This document shows, in pieces, positions 7,847 through 15,933 of a DNA stretch of 64,000 nucleotides (the first letter of the stretch is position 1; every line of letters starts with the position of its first letter). This stretch comes from Rhodobacterales bacterium (lineage in GTDB: Bacteria; Pseudomonadota; Alphaproteobacteria; Rhodobacterales; Rhodobacteraceae): NCBI GenBank assembly GCA_002748265.1, contig PDRY01000021.1, positions 1 to 64,000 of the forward strand. Reading direction: 5' to 3'. A program made the position numbers and the translations under genes. Under the pieces are notes generated by a model that did not search any database, was not told the origin of the DNA, and saw only the letters and a list, made by a program, of their open reading frames with translations.

Positions 7847-9892
7847 TTACTGCTTCAGGAACCACTGGGTCGGGATGTAGGGATAGACCCGGTAGTATTC
7901 GTAGGAAGAGGTCTTCGGCGTGGCGAAGTTCCCCAGCCCGTTGCTGACATAGATCGGGGACACGCCTTTGACGGTGCCGATCATCAGCAACTGGTCGAGC
8001 CACTTGTCCACGATCTGGGTGCCCAGCTCGTTCGAGGCGTCGGAGCCCGCCTCAAGCTGCGTGAACTGGTCAGCCATTTCGCCGATCTCGGTGAAGACGG
8101 CGGGCGGCATCACACCCTCAGCGCCATCGCTGTCGATATACTGCGACCACAGCATCCCGTTGCGCAGCGAGAAGAAGTTGCCAAACGGCGGCTTCAGCGT
8201 GCTGACATCGTTGGACATCACAGCGAGCGGCTGGCCGGAGGTCCAAGCGCCGATGCTCAGGCCGTTGGCGGACTGAGTGCTGCGATACTCGTCAGAGGTA
8301 ACCTCTTTCATCGTCACCTTGATGCCGATGTCGGTCAGGTTGTTGGAGACGATCTCGACCACCTCAGTGGAGATACCCTGAGTGGAGAACTGGAACACCA
8401 GCTCGAACTTCTCCCCATTGGGCAGCTCGCGCACGCCGTCGCCATCGCTGTCGGTCAGGCCCATCTCATCAAGCAGAGCGGCGGATTTGGCCGGATCAAA
8501 CTCGGTGAAGGCGGTGCGCTGTTCCTCGGTGACGAAGGGCGAGGTATCGGCGTCGAACGCGGTGAACTGCGACGGCTGGCCGAGGTTCAGGAACGCAATC
8601 TCGTTGATCTTGTTGCGGTCCAGAGCGTGGGAGGCCGCCTGACGGAAGCGCACGTCGTTGAAGACTTCGCGCAGGACTTCGTTCTTGTCAGTGGCGTTGA
8701 AGGTGATGGTCATCATGCCCACGTTGGGGCGCAGCGCGATGGCGTAGTCGCCCTTTTCGCGGTTCTCCAGCAGCACCGGCGCGGAGGGCAGGTTCACCGC
8801 CTGCGCCTTGTAGTCCACCTCGCCCGCGATCAGCTTCGCGGTCTGGATGTCCTCGTCACCGATGAAGACTTCCTTGATCTCGTTGATGTAGGGAAGCTGG
8901 TTCCCGGCGGTGTCGATCTGGAAGAAATAGGGGTTGGCGACCAGACGGCGGCCTTCGACGCTGTCTTCGATGACGATGAAGCTTTCCAGCGTCGGCGCGG
9001 TGGCGGGGTACCCTGCTTCGACCATCGCTGCGGTCTGATCGACGGATTTGTTGATCGGGGTCGGGATGTCTTTCCAGTCGGACTGGCCGTAGTAGTGGAT
9101 AACCGCCTCGTAGCCATTGGCAAAACCAAGGCTCTGAGCCAGCGCATCGGCGTCGGCGTTCACCGCGGGGTGGAACTGGCCGATCACGTGCTTGGGCTGG
9201 AAGGGTTGGGCATAGTCGGTGGCGAACATCGACAGCAGGCCGGGGGTCGGCGCCGCAAGGGTGATGGTCAGCTCGGTCGGGCTGGTCACCTCGATCTGCC
9301 AGGGCTCACCGCCGGACAGGAAGCGGTCCTTCGGCTTGGCCGTCACGTTGGTGTCCATGACCAGGTTGTCATACCAGAACTTCACGTCCTCGGCGGTAAA
9401 GGGCTCTCCGTCGGACCACTTGTGGCCTTCGCGCAGCTCAACCTTCAGCTCGGTGAAATCTTCGTTGAACGCAAAGCTTTTGGCGACGTTCGGCACGATC
9501 TGGGTCAGATCATCATTGTAGCGGGTCAGGTTGACGTGGCGCACGGACAGGAGGTCAGAGGTGCCCGCTTCGGTCGCCTTAGAGATCCCGTCGAACACGC
9601 CGCCATAGGTGCCGATTTCGGCATAAGGCGCGATGACCAGAGGCTCTGCAGGCAGGCGGTCGGCAACGCCCGGCAGATCAGCGGGGTTGCCAGCAATGCG
9701 CGCGTTCAGCGCGGCGATCTCGGGGTTATCCTGAAACGTCAGCTCACAGCTGTTGGCGGCCTCGAATTCCGCTTTCTCGAAGAGGTGCGGATAAGCGCCG
9801 CCAGCGTCCGGGCCGGTAACGGTCGGGCAGTCAGCCGCAAAAGCGACAGAACAGGTCAGAGCCAGCAGGCTCGTGGAGAGAAATAGTTTCAT
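7847..9892 (-). CDS. ABC transporter periplasmic binding protein, family 5 (peptide/opine type)
   Basis: A 681-residue secreted protein with a signal peptide (MKLFLSTSLLALTCSVAFA, cleavage near residue 20). The mature part carries SBP_bac_5 family features: LREGHKWSDGEPFTAEDVKF near residue 155 and a later DVRFRQAASHALDRNKI. It is longer than typical DppA (about 530), as in family-5 proteins that bind larger or unusual ligands. It leads the transporter operon, with GAGGGACC just before the ATG. The ligand is not shown by sequence. The phnW-phnX-hydrolase genes downstream suggest an AEP ester or AEP-containing compound. It is not a PhnD- or AepX-type phosphonate binding protein. Confidence 0.88.
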   Translation of the reverse strand: MKLFLSTSLLALTCSVAFAADCPTVTGPDAGGAYPHLFEKAEFEAANSCELTFQDNPEIAALNARIAGNPADLPGVADRLPAEPLVIAPYAEIGTYGGVFDGISKATEAGTSDLLSVRHVNLTRYNDDLTQIVPNVAKSFAFNEDFTELKVELREGHKWSDGEPFTAEDVKFWYDNLVMDTNVTAKPKDRFLSGGEPWQIEVTSPTELTITLAAPTPGLLSMFATDYAQPFQPKHVIGQFHPAVNADADALAQSLGFANGYEAVIHYYGQSDWKDIPTPINKSVDQTAAMVEAGYPATAPTLESFIVIEDSVEGRRLVANPYFFQIDTAGNQLPYINEIKEVFIGDEDIQTAKLIAGEVDYKAQAVNLPSAPVLLENREKGDYAIALRPNVGMMTITFNATDKNEVLREVFNDVRFRQAASHALDRNKINEIAFLNLGQPSQFTAFDADTSPFVTEEQRTAFTEFDPAKSAALLDEMGLTDSDGDGVRELPNGEKFELVFQFSTQGISTEVVEIVSNNLTDIGIKVTMKEVTSDEYRSTQSANGLSIGAWTSGQPLAVMSNDVSTLKPPFGNFFSLRNGMLWSQYIDSDGAEGVMPPAVFTEIGEMADQFTQLEAGSDASNELGTQIVDKWLDQLLMIGTVKGVSPIYVSNGLGNFATPKTSSYEYYRVYPYIPTQWFLKQ

Positions 9893-9941
9893 GGGAGGTC
9901 CCTCTGGGATGGCAATCGCGCAAACCCTAAGCCCACGAACC

Positions 9942-9959
9942 GTAACAGTTTCACGTCAG
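9942..9959 (-). promoter_or_regulatory. Possible Pho box upstream of the binding-protein gene
   Basis: Read on the minus strand, CTGACGT-GAAA-CTGTTAC resembles the PhoB pattern of two CTGTCAT-like heptamers spaced by four bases (about five of seven matches each). It lies about 50-67 bases before the start codon, a fitting place for a phosphate-starvation promoter. The match is imperfect and was found by eye. Confidence 0.3.
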
Positions 9960-9991
9960 ACCCACCGCAAACCCATGAAGCGAGGCGCGAT

Positions 9992-10006
9992 ATAGTAAAA
10001 AGCTAT
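9992..10006. promoter_or_regulatory. Candidate LysR-type operator upstream of the transporter operon
   Basis: ATAGTAAAAAGCTAT has the same ATAG-N7-CTAT half-sites and T-N11-A layout as the element at 3620-3634. It lies about 100 bases before the binding-protein start and overlaps the stop codon of the LysR gene. This is a plausible spot for an activator site serving the transporter promoter. Confidence 0.5.
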
Positions 10007-10911
10007 GAAAAATCGTCCGAGGCGGAGGCGTCTTTCCGCGCCTCAACGCGGTCGAACATGGCGCGTACCGGAGCGACATGCTTCATCGCGGGCAAGGTGA
10101 CCAGATAGTGATTGGCCCGCAGGTTCCTGTCGCGGATCGGGCGAAACAGCAGATCGGGCTCTTGTCCGCACTCCGCCTCCAGTGCGATGCCGAGCCCCGC
10201 ACCTCCTCTGACCAGCGCCGCGATAGAGCCCCAGGAACCAAGCCCAAGGATGGTGGTAACATCTGCCTGAGCGATCCGCGCCGCAGCCTCAAAGAGCCGC
10301 CGCGTGCCAGAGCTATGCTCGCGTTGCAGCAGCTTTTCGCCCGCGATATCTGACCAGTTCAGAGCGGATTTAGCAGCAAGCGGATGGCTCTGAGGCAGGA
10401 CCACGCCGATCTGATTTGGGGTCACCAGGGTCCCAAACAGCCCCTCAGGACATTCAAGTGCCGTCACGAAGCCCAGATCAAGCTCGCCTGATCGGATAAG
10501 AGGAAGCAAATCATGGGTCGCCATGGCCCGCGCCTCCAGATCAACTCCGGGATGGATCTGGGCGAATTCGGCGACATAGGGGATCGCGATTTGATAGGTC
10601 GTATAGCCCAACCGCAAGGTCGTCTGCTTCAAATCCCGGTGACCGGCCAACGTGTCTTCGATCTCCGCGCTGAGCGCCAACAGGGCAACAACCTGCCCCC
10701 GAATTGCGTCGTAGAGCGGCGTTCCTTTCACCCGCGCGCCCTCTTTCTCGACGAGCTTGCAACTGAAATGGCTTTCCGCCGCCAAGACGAGGTTCGAAAC
10801 GGTTGGCTGCGACACCCCCAAAGCTTGCGCACCGGCAGTATAGCCTCCGTGGCGGACAACGAGCTCAACCGCCTGAAGCTGTTTCAATGAAATCTGAACG
10901 CCCTTTGACAT
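10003..10911 (-). CDS. LysR-family transcriptional regulator of the phosphonate/transporter locus
   Basis: A 302-residue protein with an N-terminal winged helix-turn-helix (residues about 8-65, with GGYTAGAQALGVSQPTVSNL) and a LysR substrate-binding domain from about residue 95. GGGGAGAGG precedes the ATG at 10911. It lies on the same strand just upstream of the transporter genes, not divergent as many LysR regulators are. The ATAG-N7-CTAT elements at its 3' end and before phnW are natural candidate targets. The inducer is unknown, possibly AEP or the imported ester. The 194 bases between it and the MATE gene hold no further gene. Confidence 0.88.
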   Translation of the reverse strand: MSKGVQISLKQLQAVELVVRHGGYTAGAQALGVSQPTVSNLVLAAESHFSCKLVEKEGARVKGTPLYDAIRGQVVALLALSAEIEDTLAGHRDLKQTTLRLGYTTYQIAIPYVAEFAQIHPGVDLEARAMATHDLLPLIRSGELDLGFVTALECPEGLFGTLVTPNQIGVVLPQSHPLAAKSALNWSDIAGEKLLQREHSSGTRRLFEAAARIAQADVTTILGLGSWGSIAALVRGGAGLGIALEAECGQEPDLLFRPIRDRNLRANHYLVTLPAMKHVAPVRAMFDRVEARKDASASDDFS

Positions 10912-11105
10912 GCCTCTCCCCGTTGATGGCGGTCACCGACCAAGACACGGCACCACTATTGGTGCGCACCATGCGCGCGATATCGCCAGAGCGAAAGCGC
11001 CTCTAACGTCGGGGCGCCTAAACAACCAAGAAACTGGGGCCAATGCAGTCTCCCAGCCCTGCGAAAGGGTCTCTCCACCCAACCGTGGGATCACACACCT
11101 GATGC

Positions 11106-12506
11106 CTACCAGCCCCGTCGCCCGGTGACGACGTGTTCACGCCTTTGCGCGGCAAAGGCATCTGTCGGCGCGGCAGCGGGAGACGCACGGACCAAACGCT
11201 GCACCATCATCCAGGCAATAAGACCAAAGACCACCCCACCCAATGCCTGTCCGATCAGTACTCCGGCGGCGCCCATCACCTGCGCGCCGATGACCGCAGG
11301 CACCCAGGTGCCGATGCTGTGGCGCCCCCAGTTCACCCAGGTCGAGTAGATCGGGTGGCCCAGATTGTTAAAGCTGGCATTGGCGACGAAAATCAGCCCG
11401 TTGAAAAACGACAGCAGTGCCAGCGGGCCGCAGAACAGATAGATCAGCGCCCGTGTCTGGCCCTGGGCGTCAAACAACGCAGCGATAGGCGCGCGCAACA
11501 CGAAGAGCAGCGCCGAGACCAGCAGCACATAGACCCCGGTAAAGAGCACCCCGGCCACGAACGCTCCACGCACTCGGTCAGGCCGTCCGGCACCGAAGTT
11601 CTGGCCGATGATCGGGCCGATCGCGCCCGATAGCGCGAAGATCGCGGCAAAGGCCACCGGCATCAGCCGCCCGATCACCGCCATGCCCGCCACGGCATCG
11701 GTGCCGAACTGGGCGATCTGGCGGGTCACAATGGCATTGCCCACCGGGGTGGCGATATTGGTCAGAACCGCTGGCAGGGCAATGGCCGAAATGGCCGCGA
11801 AATTTGCCATAATTCCCGCCAGCGAGGGGCGCGCAAATCCCTGATGCACGCGCATGGCGGGCGCCAGCGCCAATGCTGCCATGGTCAACCGCGCCAAAAC
11901 CGAAGCGATCGCCGCCCCATCCAGCCCAAGCCCAAAGGCGAAAATCAACAGGGGGTCCAGCACGGCGTTCACCCCGCCGCCATAGAGGGTGCACATCATC
12001 GAACGTCGCGCGTCGCCGTGAGCACGCAGAACCGCCATGGCGGTCATGGCAATCCCCATCACCGCCATTGAGGGCAGGATAAAGCTGACATAGCGCGCAG
12101 CCAGGTCCAGAACGGCGCCCTCGGCACCGAACAAGGCCAGCACGGCATCGCGGTTGATCAGAAGCCCCACCGGCACGACCACGCCAGTGATCACGGCGAA
12201 CCCGACCACGCTGGTGGCGTAGTCCCCGGCCTTGCCGCGATCCCCTGCCCCAATGGAGCGCGCAACAAGCGAGCCCGCGGCGATCGACAGGCCGATGTTG
12301 ATGGCGTTGGTAAAAAACAACAGCGTCGCGGCATACCCGACAGCAGCGGCCAAAGCATCGTTCCCGAGCATGGAAATAAACACCATATCAACGAAATCGA
12401 CAGCAAAAATCGCCAGCAGCCCGACGCTGGCCGTAAGCGACATGCGCATGACATGACCCATCAGGCTGCCCGTCAAGAAGACGGCGTCATTCGATGCATC
12501 GGCCAT
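11106..12506 (-). CDS. MATE-family efflux protein
   Basis: A 466-residue membrane protein with about 12 hydrophobic segments in two similar halves. Typical MATE elements are visible, such as MVFISMLGNDALAAAVGYA in the first helices and IGRLMPVAFAAIFALSGAIG, followed by GQNFGAG, in the second half. Members export organic cations or drugs using Na+ or H+ gradients; the substrate cannot be told from sequence. AGGAG six bases before the ATG supports the start. It follows the Kef-type antiporter gene after 12 bases, so the two are probably co-transcribed. Confidence 0.88.
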   Translation of the reverse strand: MADASNDAVFLTGSLMGHVMRMSLTASVGLLAIFAVDFVDMVFISMLGNDALAAAVGYAATLLFFTNAINIGLSIAAGSLVARSIGAGDRGKAGDYATSVVGFAVITGVVVPVGLLINRDAVLALFGAEGAVLDLAARYVSFILPSMAVMGIAMTAMAVLRAHGDARRSMMCTLYGGGVNAVLDPLLIFAFGLGLDGAAIASVLARLTMAALALAPAMRVHQGFARPSLAGIMANFAAISAIALPAVLTNIATPVGNAIVTRQIAQFGTDAVAGMAVIGRLMPVAFAAIFALSGAIGPIIGQNFGAGRPDRVRGAFVAGVLFTGVYVLLVSALLFVLRAPIAALFDAQGQTRALIYLFCGPLALLSFFNGLIFVANASFNNLGHPIYSTWVNWGRHSIGTWVPAVIGAQVMGAAGVLIGQALGGVVFGLIAWMMVQRLVRASPAAAPTDAFAAQRREHVVTGRRGW

Positions 12507-12518
12507 AGCGCGCTCCTG

Positions 12519-14399
12519 TTAGCTGTGGTCGTTGTCCCGAGCTGAGCGCATCCGCGTGTTGAGTTGCTCCTCCCAAGAATCCATCATCTCTTCGAATTTG
12601 GCCATATAGGGTTTGTTCTCGACCGCGGGCGTATCAATGTCCCAAAGGTCGGCCACCTCGACCATGATCGCACGATCCATCGCTTCAAACTCCTCAGTCA
12701 TCCGCTGCGCCGTTTCGCGATCATGTCCCAAAGCCTCGAGCGTCGAGCGCGCCGTGCGCAGCGAACCGTCGTAGGTCTCGCGGATGATGTCACGGCAACC
12801 AACCGACCAAAGGTCATAGACATGATTGCGGTCGTAGGCGCGGGCGATGACATGCACGTCAGGGAAGTGCTTGCACACATATCGCGTCAATTCTGTCGTC
12901 GCCTCTTTGCCGTCAATCGCGACGACCAGGATCTTTGCATCCTTGATGCCTGCGGCATCAAGCAGATCAGGCCGCGTGACGTCACCGAAATAGACCTTGA
13001 GCCCAAAGCGGCGCAGCATGGCCAGTTGTTCCTGGCTATAGTCGATCACCGTGGTGGGATAACCCGCGCCGCGCAGCGCCCGGTTTACGATGCCGCCAAA
13101 ACGGCCGTGCCCGGCAACAATGACCCCACCCGGCTCCTGGATCGTGTCGGCCTCCAGCTCTTGTTCTTCCGAGTATCGGGGCGCCACTAGGCGGTCGTAG
13201 ACGATGAACAGCGCAGGGGTCAGCAGCATGGAAATCGCCACGACCAGCAGCAGCACATCTGCGACCTCAGACGGGATAACCGCATTGGCGACGGTAAAGC
13301 TCAGCAGCACAAAGCCAAACTCCCCCGCTTGCGCCAGCCCAAGGGCAAACAACCAGCGGTCTGCTCCGGTCAGCTTGAACACCCGCGCAAGCCCGTAAAG
13401 CACCGCGCATTTGATCGCCATCAGCCCCAGCACCAGCCCGGCCACCATGGCGAAATGCGCGCCCAGCAGAGCAAAGTCGATGCTGGCGCCGACGGTGATG
13501 AAAAAGATACCCAGGAAAATGCCTTTAAAGGGGGCAATGTCGCTTTCCAGCTCATGGCGATATTCGCTGCCCGCCAAGACAACGCCAGCCAAAAAGGTGC
13601 CCAAAGCTGGGGACAGCCCCACCATTGTCATCAGCAGCGCAATGCCCAGCACCATCATCAGGGCGGTGGACACGAATAGCTCGCGCAAACGCGCACGAGC
13701 GACAAAGCGGAAGATCGGCGTGGTCAGATAGTTACCCATGAACACCACAGTGCCTATCGCCGCCAACGTCACCAGCGCGGTCTGCCAGCCGCTCAATCCC
13801 TCGACGAGGCTCAGATTGAGCCCGCCACCATGATCCCCTCCATGGGCTGAGTCAGCGCCATGGTGGAGCGCTTCGGTCAGCTCGGGCAAAGCCAGAAGCG
13901 GCACCAGCGCAAGGATCGGGATCACGGCGATATCCTGAAACAGCAGCACCGAGAAGCTCGCTTGCCCGCCATCGGAGCGCAGCAATCCCTTTTCACCCAG
14001 CGTCTGCTGCACGATCGCGGTCGAGGACAGAGCGAAGACCAACCCAATGGCCAACGCCACGCTCCACGGCTGACCCAGAGCCATAGCCGTGGCCATCACC
14101 ACCAACGCGGTGACCCCCACTTGCGCGCCTCCCAGAAGAAAGATCCGCGTGCGCATCTCCCACAAAGCGCGCGGGTTCATCTCAAGCCCGATCAGGAACA
14201 GCATCATGACCACGCCGAATTCAGAAAAATGCTGCAGCGCCACCACATCGGCTCCGGCCCACAACAACAGCGGGCTGATCGCCACCCCCGCGATCAGGTA
14301 GCCCAGCACCGAGCCCAAGCCAAACCGCGTGGCAATGGGCACGGCGATCCCGCCAGCCAGAAACAGTGTGAAGGTGATGAGCATGAATTCTGCGGTCAT
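12519..14399 (-). CDS. Kef-type monovalent cation/proton antiporter with RCK domain
   Basis: A 626-residue antiporter of the CPA2 family. The N-terminal ~400 residues are a 12-13 helix Na+/H+ exchanger domain, including LSSTAIVQQTLGEKG and LLFQDIAVIPIL. The C-terminal part begins a TrkA-N/RCK Rossmann domain at about residue 425 with GGVIVAGHGRFGGIVNRAL and an acidic residue ending the second strand (VIDYS). This fits KefB/KefC-like, nucleotide-gated potassium efflux. A histidine/glycine-rich loop (HHGADSAHGGDHGGG, about residue 180) may bind metal or sense pH. No KefF/KefG partner lies nearby. The start has AAGGA seven bases upstream. Confidence 0.87.
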   Translation of the reverse strand: MTAEFMLITFTLFLAGGIAVPIATRFGLGSVLGYLIAGVAISPLLLWAGADVVALQHFSEFGVVMMLFLIGLEMNPRALWEMRTRIFLLGGAQVGVTALVVMATAMALGQPWSVALAIGLVFALSSTAIVQQTLGEKGLLRSDGGQASFSVLLFQDIAVIPILALVPLLALPELTEALHHGADSAHGGDHGGGLNLSLVEGLSGWQTALVTLAAIGTVVFMGNYLTTPIFRFVARARLRELFVSTALMMVLGIALLMTMVGLSPALGTFLAGVVLAGSEYRHELESDIAPFKGIFLGIFFITVGASIDFALLGAHFAMVAGLVLGLMAIKCAVLYGLARVFKLTGADRWLFALGLAQAGEFGFVLLSFTVANAVIPSEVADVLLLVVAISMLLTPALFIVYDRLVAPRYSEEQELEADTIQEPGGVIVAGHGRFGGIVNRALRGAGYPTTVIDYSQEQLAMLRRFGLKVYFGDVTRPDLLDAAGIKDAKILVVAIDGKEATTELTRYVCKHFPDVHVIARAYDRNHVYDLWSVGCRDIIRETYDGSLRTARSTLEALGHDRETAQRMTEEFEAMDRAIMVEVADLWDIDTPAVENKPYMAKFEEMMDSWEEQLNTRMRSARDNDHS

Positions 14400-14525
14400 T
14401 AGCTGTCCTTTCTGGCTGTTGAGCCCAGACGGAGCGTATCACAGCAAAGCCGACCTACAGAGTTTCATCACGCCCTGTAAATGCGCTCGGGACGATCCCG
14501 GGATAATCAGCCCCGTCAGAGGAGC

Positions 14526-15233
14526 TCAGCAATCTGCGTCCGGCGCGACTTTGACCGATTTCCCGCGCAACAACCTGATATTTCGAAGCACCAAGTTGTT
14601 CCAAACCAAGTTTGGCAAACCACGTAGGAAATCCGGCAAGGAGCCCTCACCCCCCGCTCCCAGCGTTCTCAGACTGACCGAAGGCGGCACCGGCTTGAAC
14701 CAAGCCTTTAGGTTCGCGGGTTTGCCGTCCTTCAACAGGGCCAGTGCCCGGCCCGTTGTTGTCGGGTTATTCCAGTCGGAGGCGTAGACCACACAGCCGT
14801 TCCGATTGATAATAAAGACCGAATTCGGATACCCGCCATAAGCCTGATGCGCGGTTCCGTCGATGTCATCGACAAAGATCTGTCGGTTCTCGCCATCGGT
14901 GGCCAGCTGCGAGGCGCAGCCACGCTTGTCGTTGTTTGAGTTGTGCGCGGGGATATTTGCGCCTGGGTGGGCCTCCCGGACATAGAGGACGGCGAAGCTG
15001 ATGTCGGGATGTTGCTGATGAAGACTGGTCATCGGCTTGCGGCGCCCTTGAAACAGTGGGCAAGTCAGGCTGCCCATCTCCAGCACAAGAAAATCGCCCT
15101 CGAAGTCCAGGAGGTGACCGGTTGTCCCATCGACTCGCGCCAACTCGAAATCCGGCGCGGGCGTGCCGGGCCGGGGTCCGCGGAAGTTCACCAAATCGTA
15201 GTCCTTGGCGCTGAACTGGCTGTAGTTGTACAT
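14526..15233 (-). CDS. Thioredoxin-fold protein resembling iodothyronine deiodinases, Cys form
   Basis: A 235-residue protein with a thioredoxin-like core. FLVLEMGSLTCPLF (about residues 48-61) matches the deiodinase active-site block, where vertebrate enzymes read NFGSCTUPPF. Here Cys58, codon TGC, occupies the selenocysteine place, and the preceding Cys of the animal motif is Leu. The later AVLYVREAHPG matches the deiodinase VIYIEEAH segment. There is no signal peptide. The N-terminal part (GTPAPDFELARVDG) also resembles peroxiredoxin/TlpA starts, so a peroxiredoxin-like or reductive dehalogenation role is possible. GAGAGGG precedes the ATG. It stands alone, with 126 bases to the Kef gene downstream. 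Confidence 0.65.
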   Translation of the reverse strand: MYNYSQFSAKDYDLVNFRGPRPGTPAPDFELARVDGTTGHLLDFEGDFLVLEMGSLTCPLFQGRRKPMTSLHQQHPDISFAVLYVREAHPGANIPAHNSNNDKRGCASQLATDGENRQIFVDDIDGTAHQAYGGYPNSVFIINRNGCVVYASDWNNPTTTGRALALLKDGKPANLKAWFKPVPPSVSLRTLGAGGEGSLPDFLRGLPNLVWNNLVLRNIRLLRGKSVKVAPDADC

Positions 15234-15799
15234 CTTCTACCCTCTCAATAACTGCGAGGTTGCGGAGTAGTTTTGCTGCGATCGTATCATAGAATGATCT
15301 CGTTGCCGCATTTGCGTCCGGGTGCACCGGCGCGAGGATCAGGATCCATTGATTTCCATCTGGTAGCGCGCTTCGCAGCTCGTAAAACGAGCGGCTAGCC
15401 TGACCGATCTGTTCTGACTGACAGATGCGTAAATTGCGCGCCTTGGATCCCTCTTTCCTAAGTCACACTGGAAGTCTTAGAAACTCTACGTTCGTCGGAA
15501 AAGACAGAATGACAAGGGCATTTTTGGCGCAGACACTGGTGGGACTGACGGCCCATCGTGAGGGGGGAAAGACGTCTAGACTGATGCGACATATCTCACG
15601 GCCCATCCATCCCACGGCATCCAGCCTCGCGGTCAATAAAGGGGGACGTGGGCGCCCGATCGGCCGAGCCAAGGGATTCGAGTGGAAACGAAATCGTGCA
15701 GAAGACGATTCCTAGAGAAAACCGAAAACAAAACCACACACCTTGCTGATATAGCAAAGAAGGCCCGCTGTACCTGACAAACAACTCGCAAAGAATAAC
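15234..15799. other. 566-bp stretch without a convincing gene
   Basis: This lies downstream of tRNA-Gln and upstream of the deiodinase-like gene, both on the minus strand. A weak TTGCT/AGCAA stem followed on the minus strand by T-rich sequence near 15721-15758 could end the tRNA transcript. A 96-codon open frame on the plus strand (15425-15715) has no recognisable content and I do not call it a gene. Confidence 0.5.
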
Positions 15800-15874
15800 T
15801 GGCTGGGGTGGTAGGATTCGAACCTACGATACACGGTACCAAAAACCGCTGCCTTACCACTTGGCTACACCCCA
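15800..15874 (-). tRNA. tRNA-Gln (anticodon TTG)
   Basis: Read on the minus strand the sequence folds as a full cloverleaf. The acceptor TGGGGTG pairs with CACCCCA, followed by a G discriminator and an encoded CCA. The T arm contains GGTTCGAATCC. The anticodon loop TTTTGGT sits between GCGGT and ACCGT, giving TTG for glutamine codon CAA. Confidence 0.96.
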
Positions 15875-15933
15875 GCAGCGACGCGCTGGATACGCAAAGC
15901 CTGACCGGGGCGCAAGCCCCTTGGGGCGAAAAA

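Noticed and set aside
8627-9886. 419-codon open frame on the plus strand
   Set aside because: Antisense to the periplasmic binding protein, which has a signal peptide and family motifs.
7847-9892. PhnD- or AepX-type phosphonate binding protein
   Set aside because: Length (681 residues) and motifs are those of family-5 peptide-type binding proteins.
15425-15715. 96-codon open frame near tRNA-Gln
   Set aside because: No recognisable domain, no ribosome-binding site and no conserved-looking pattern.
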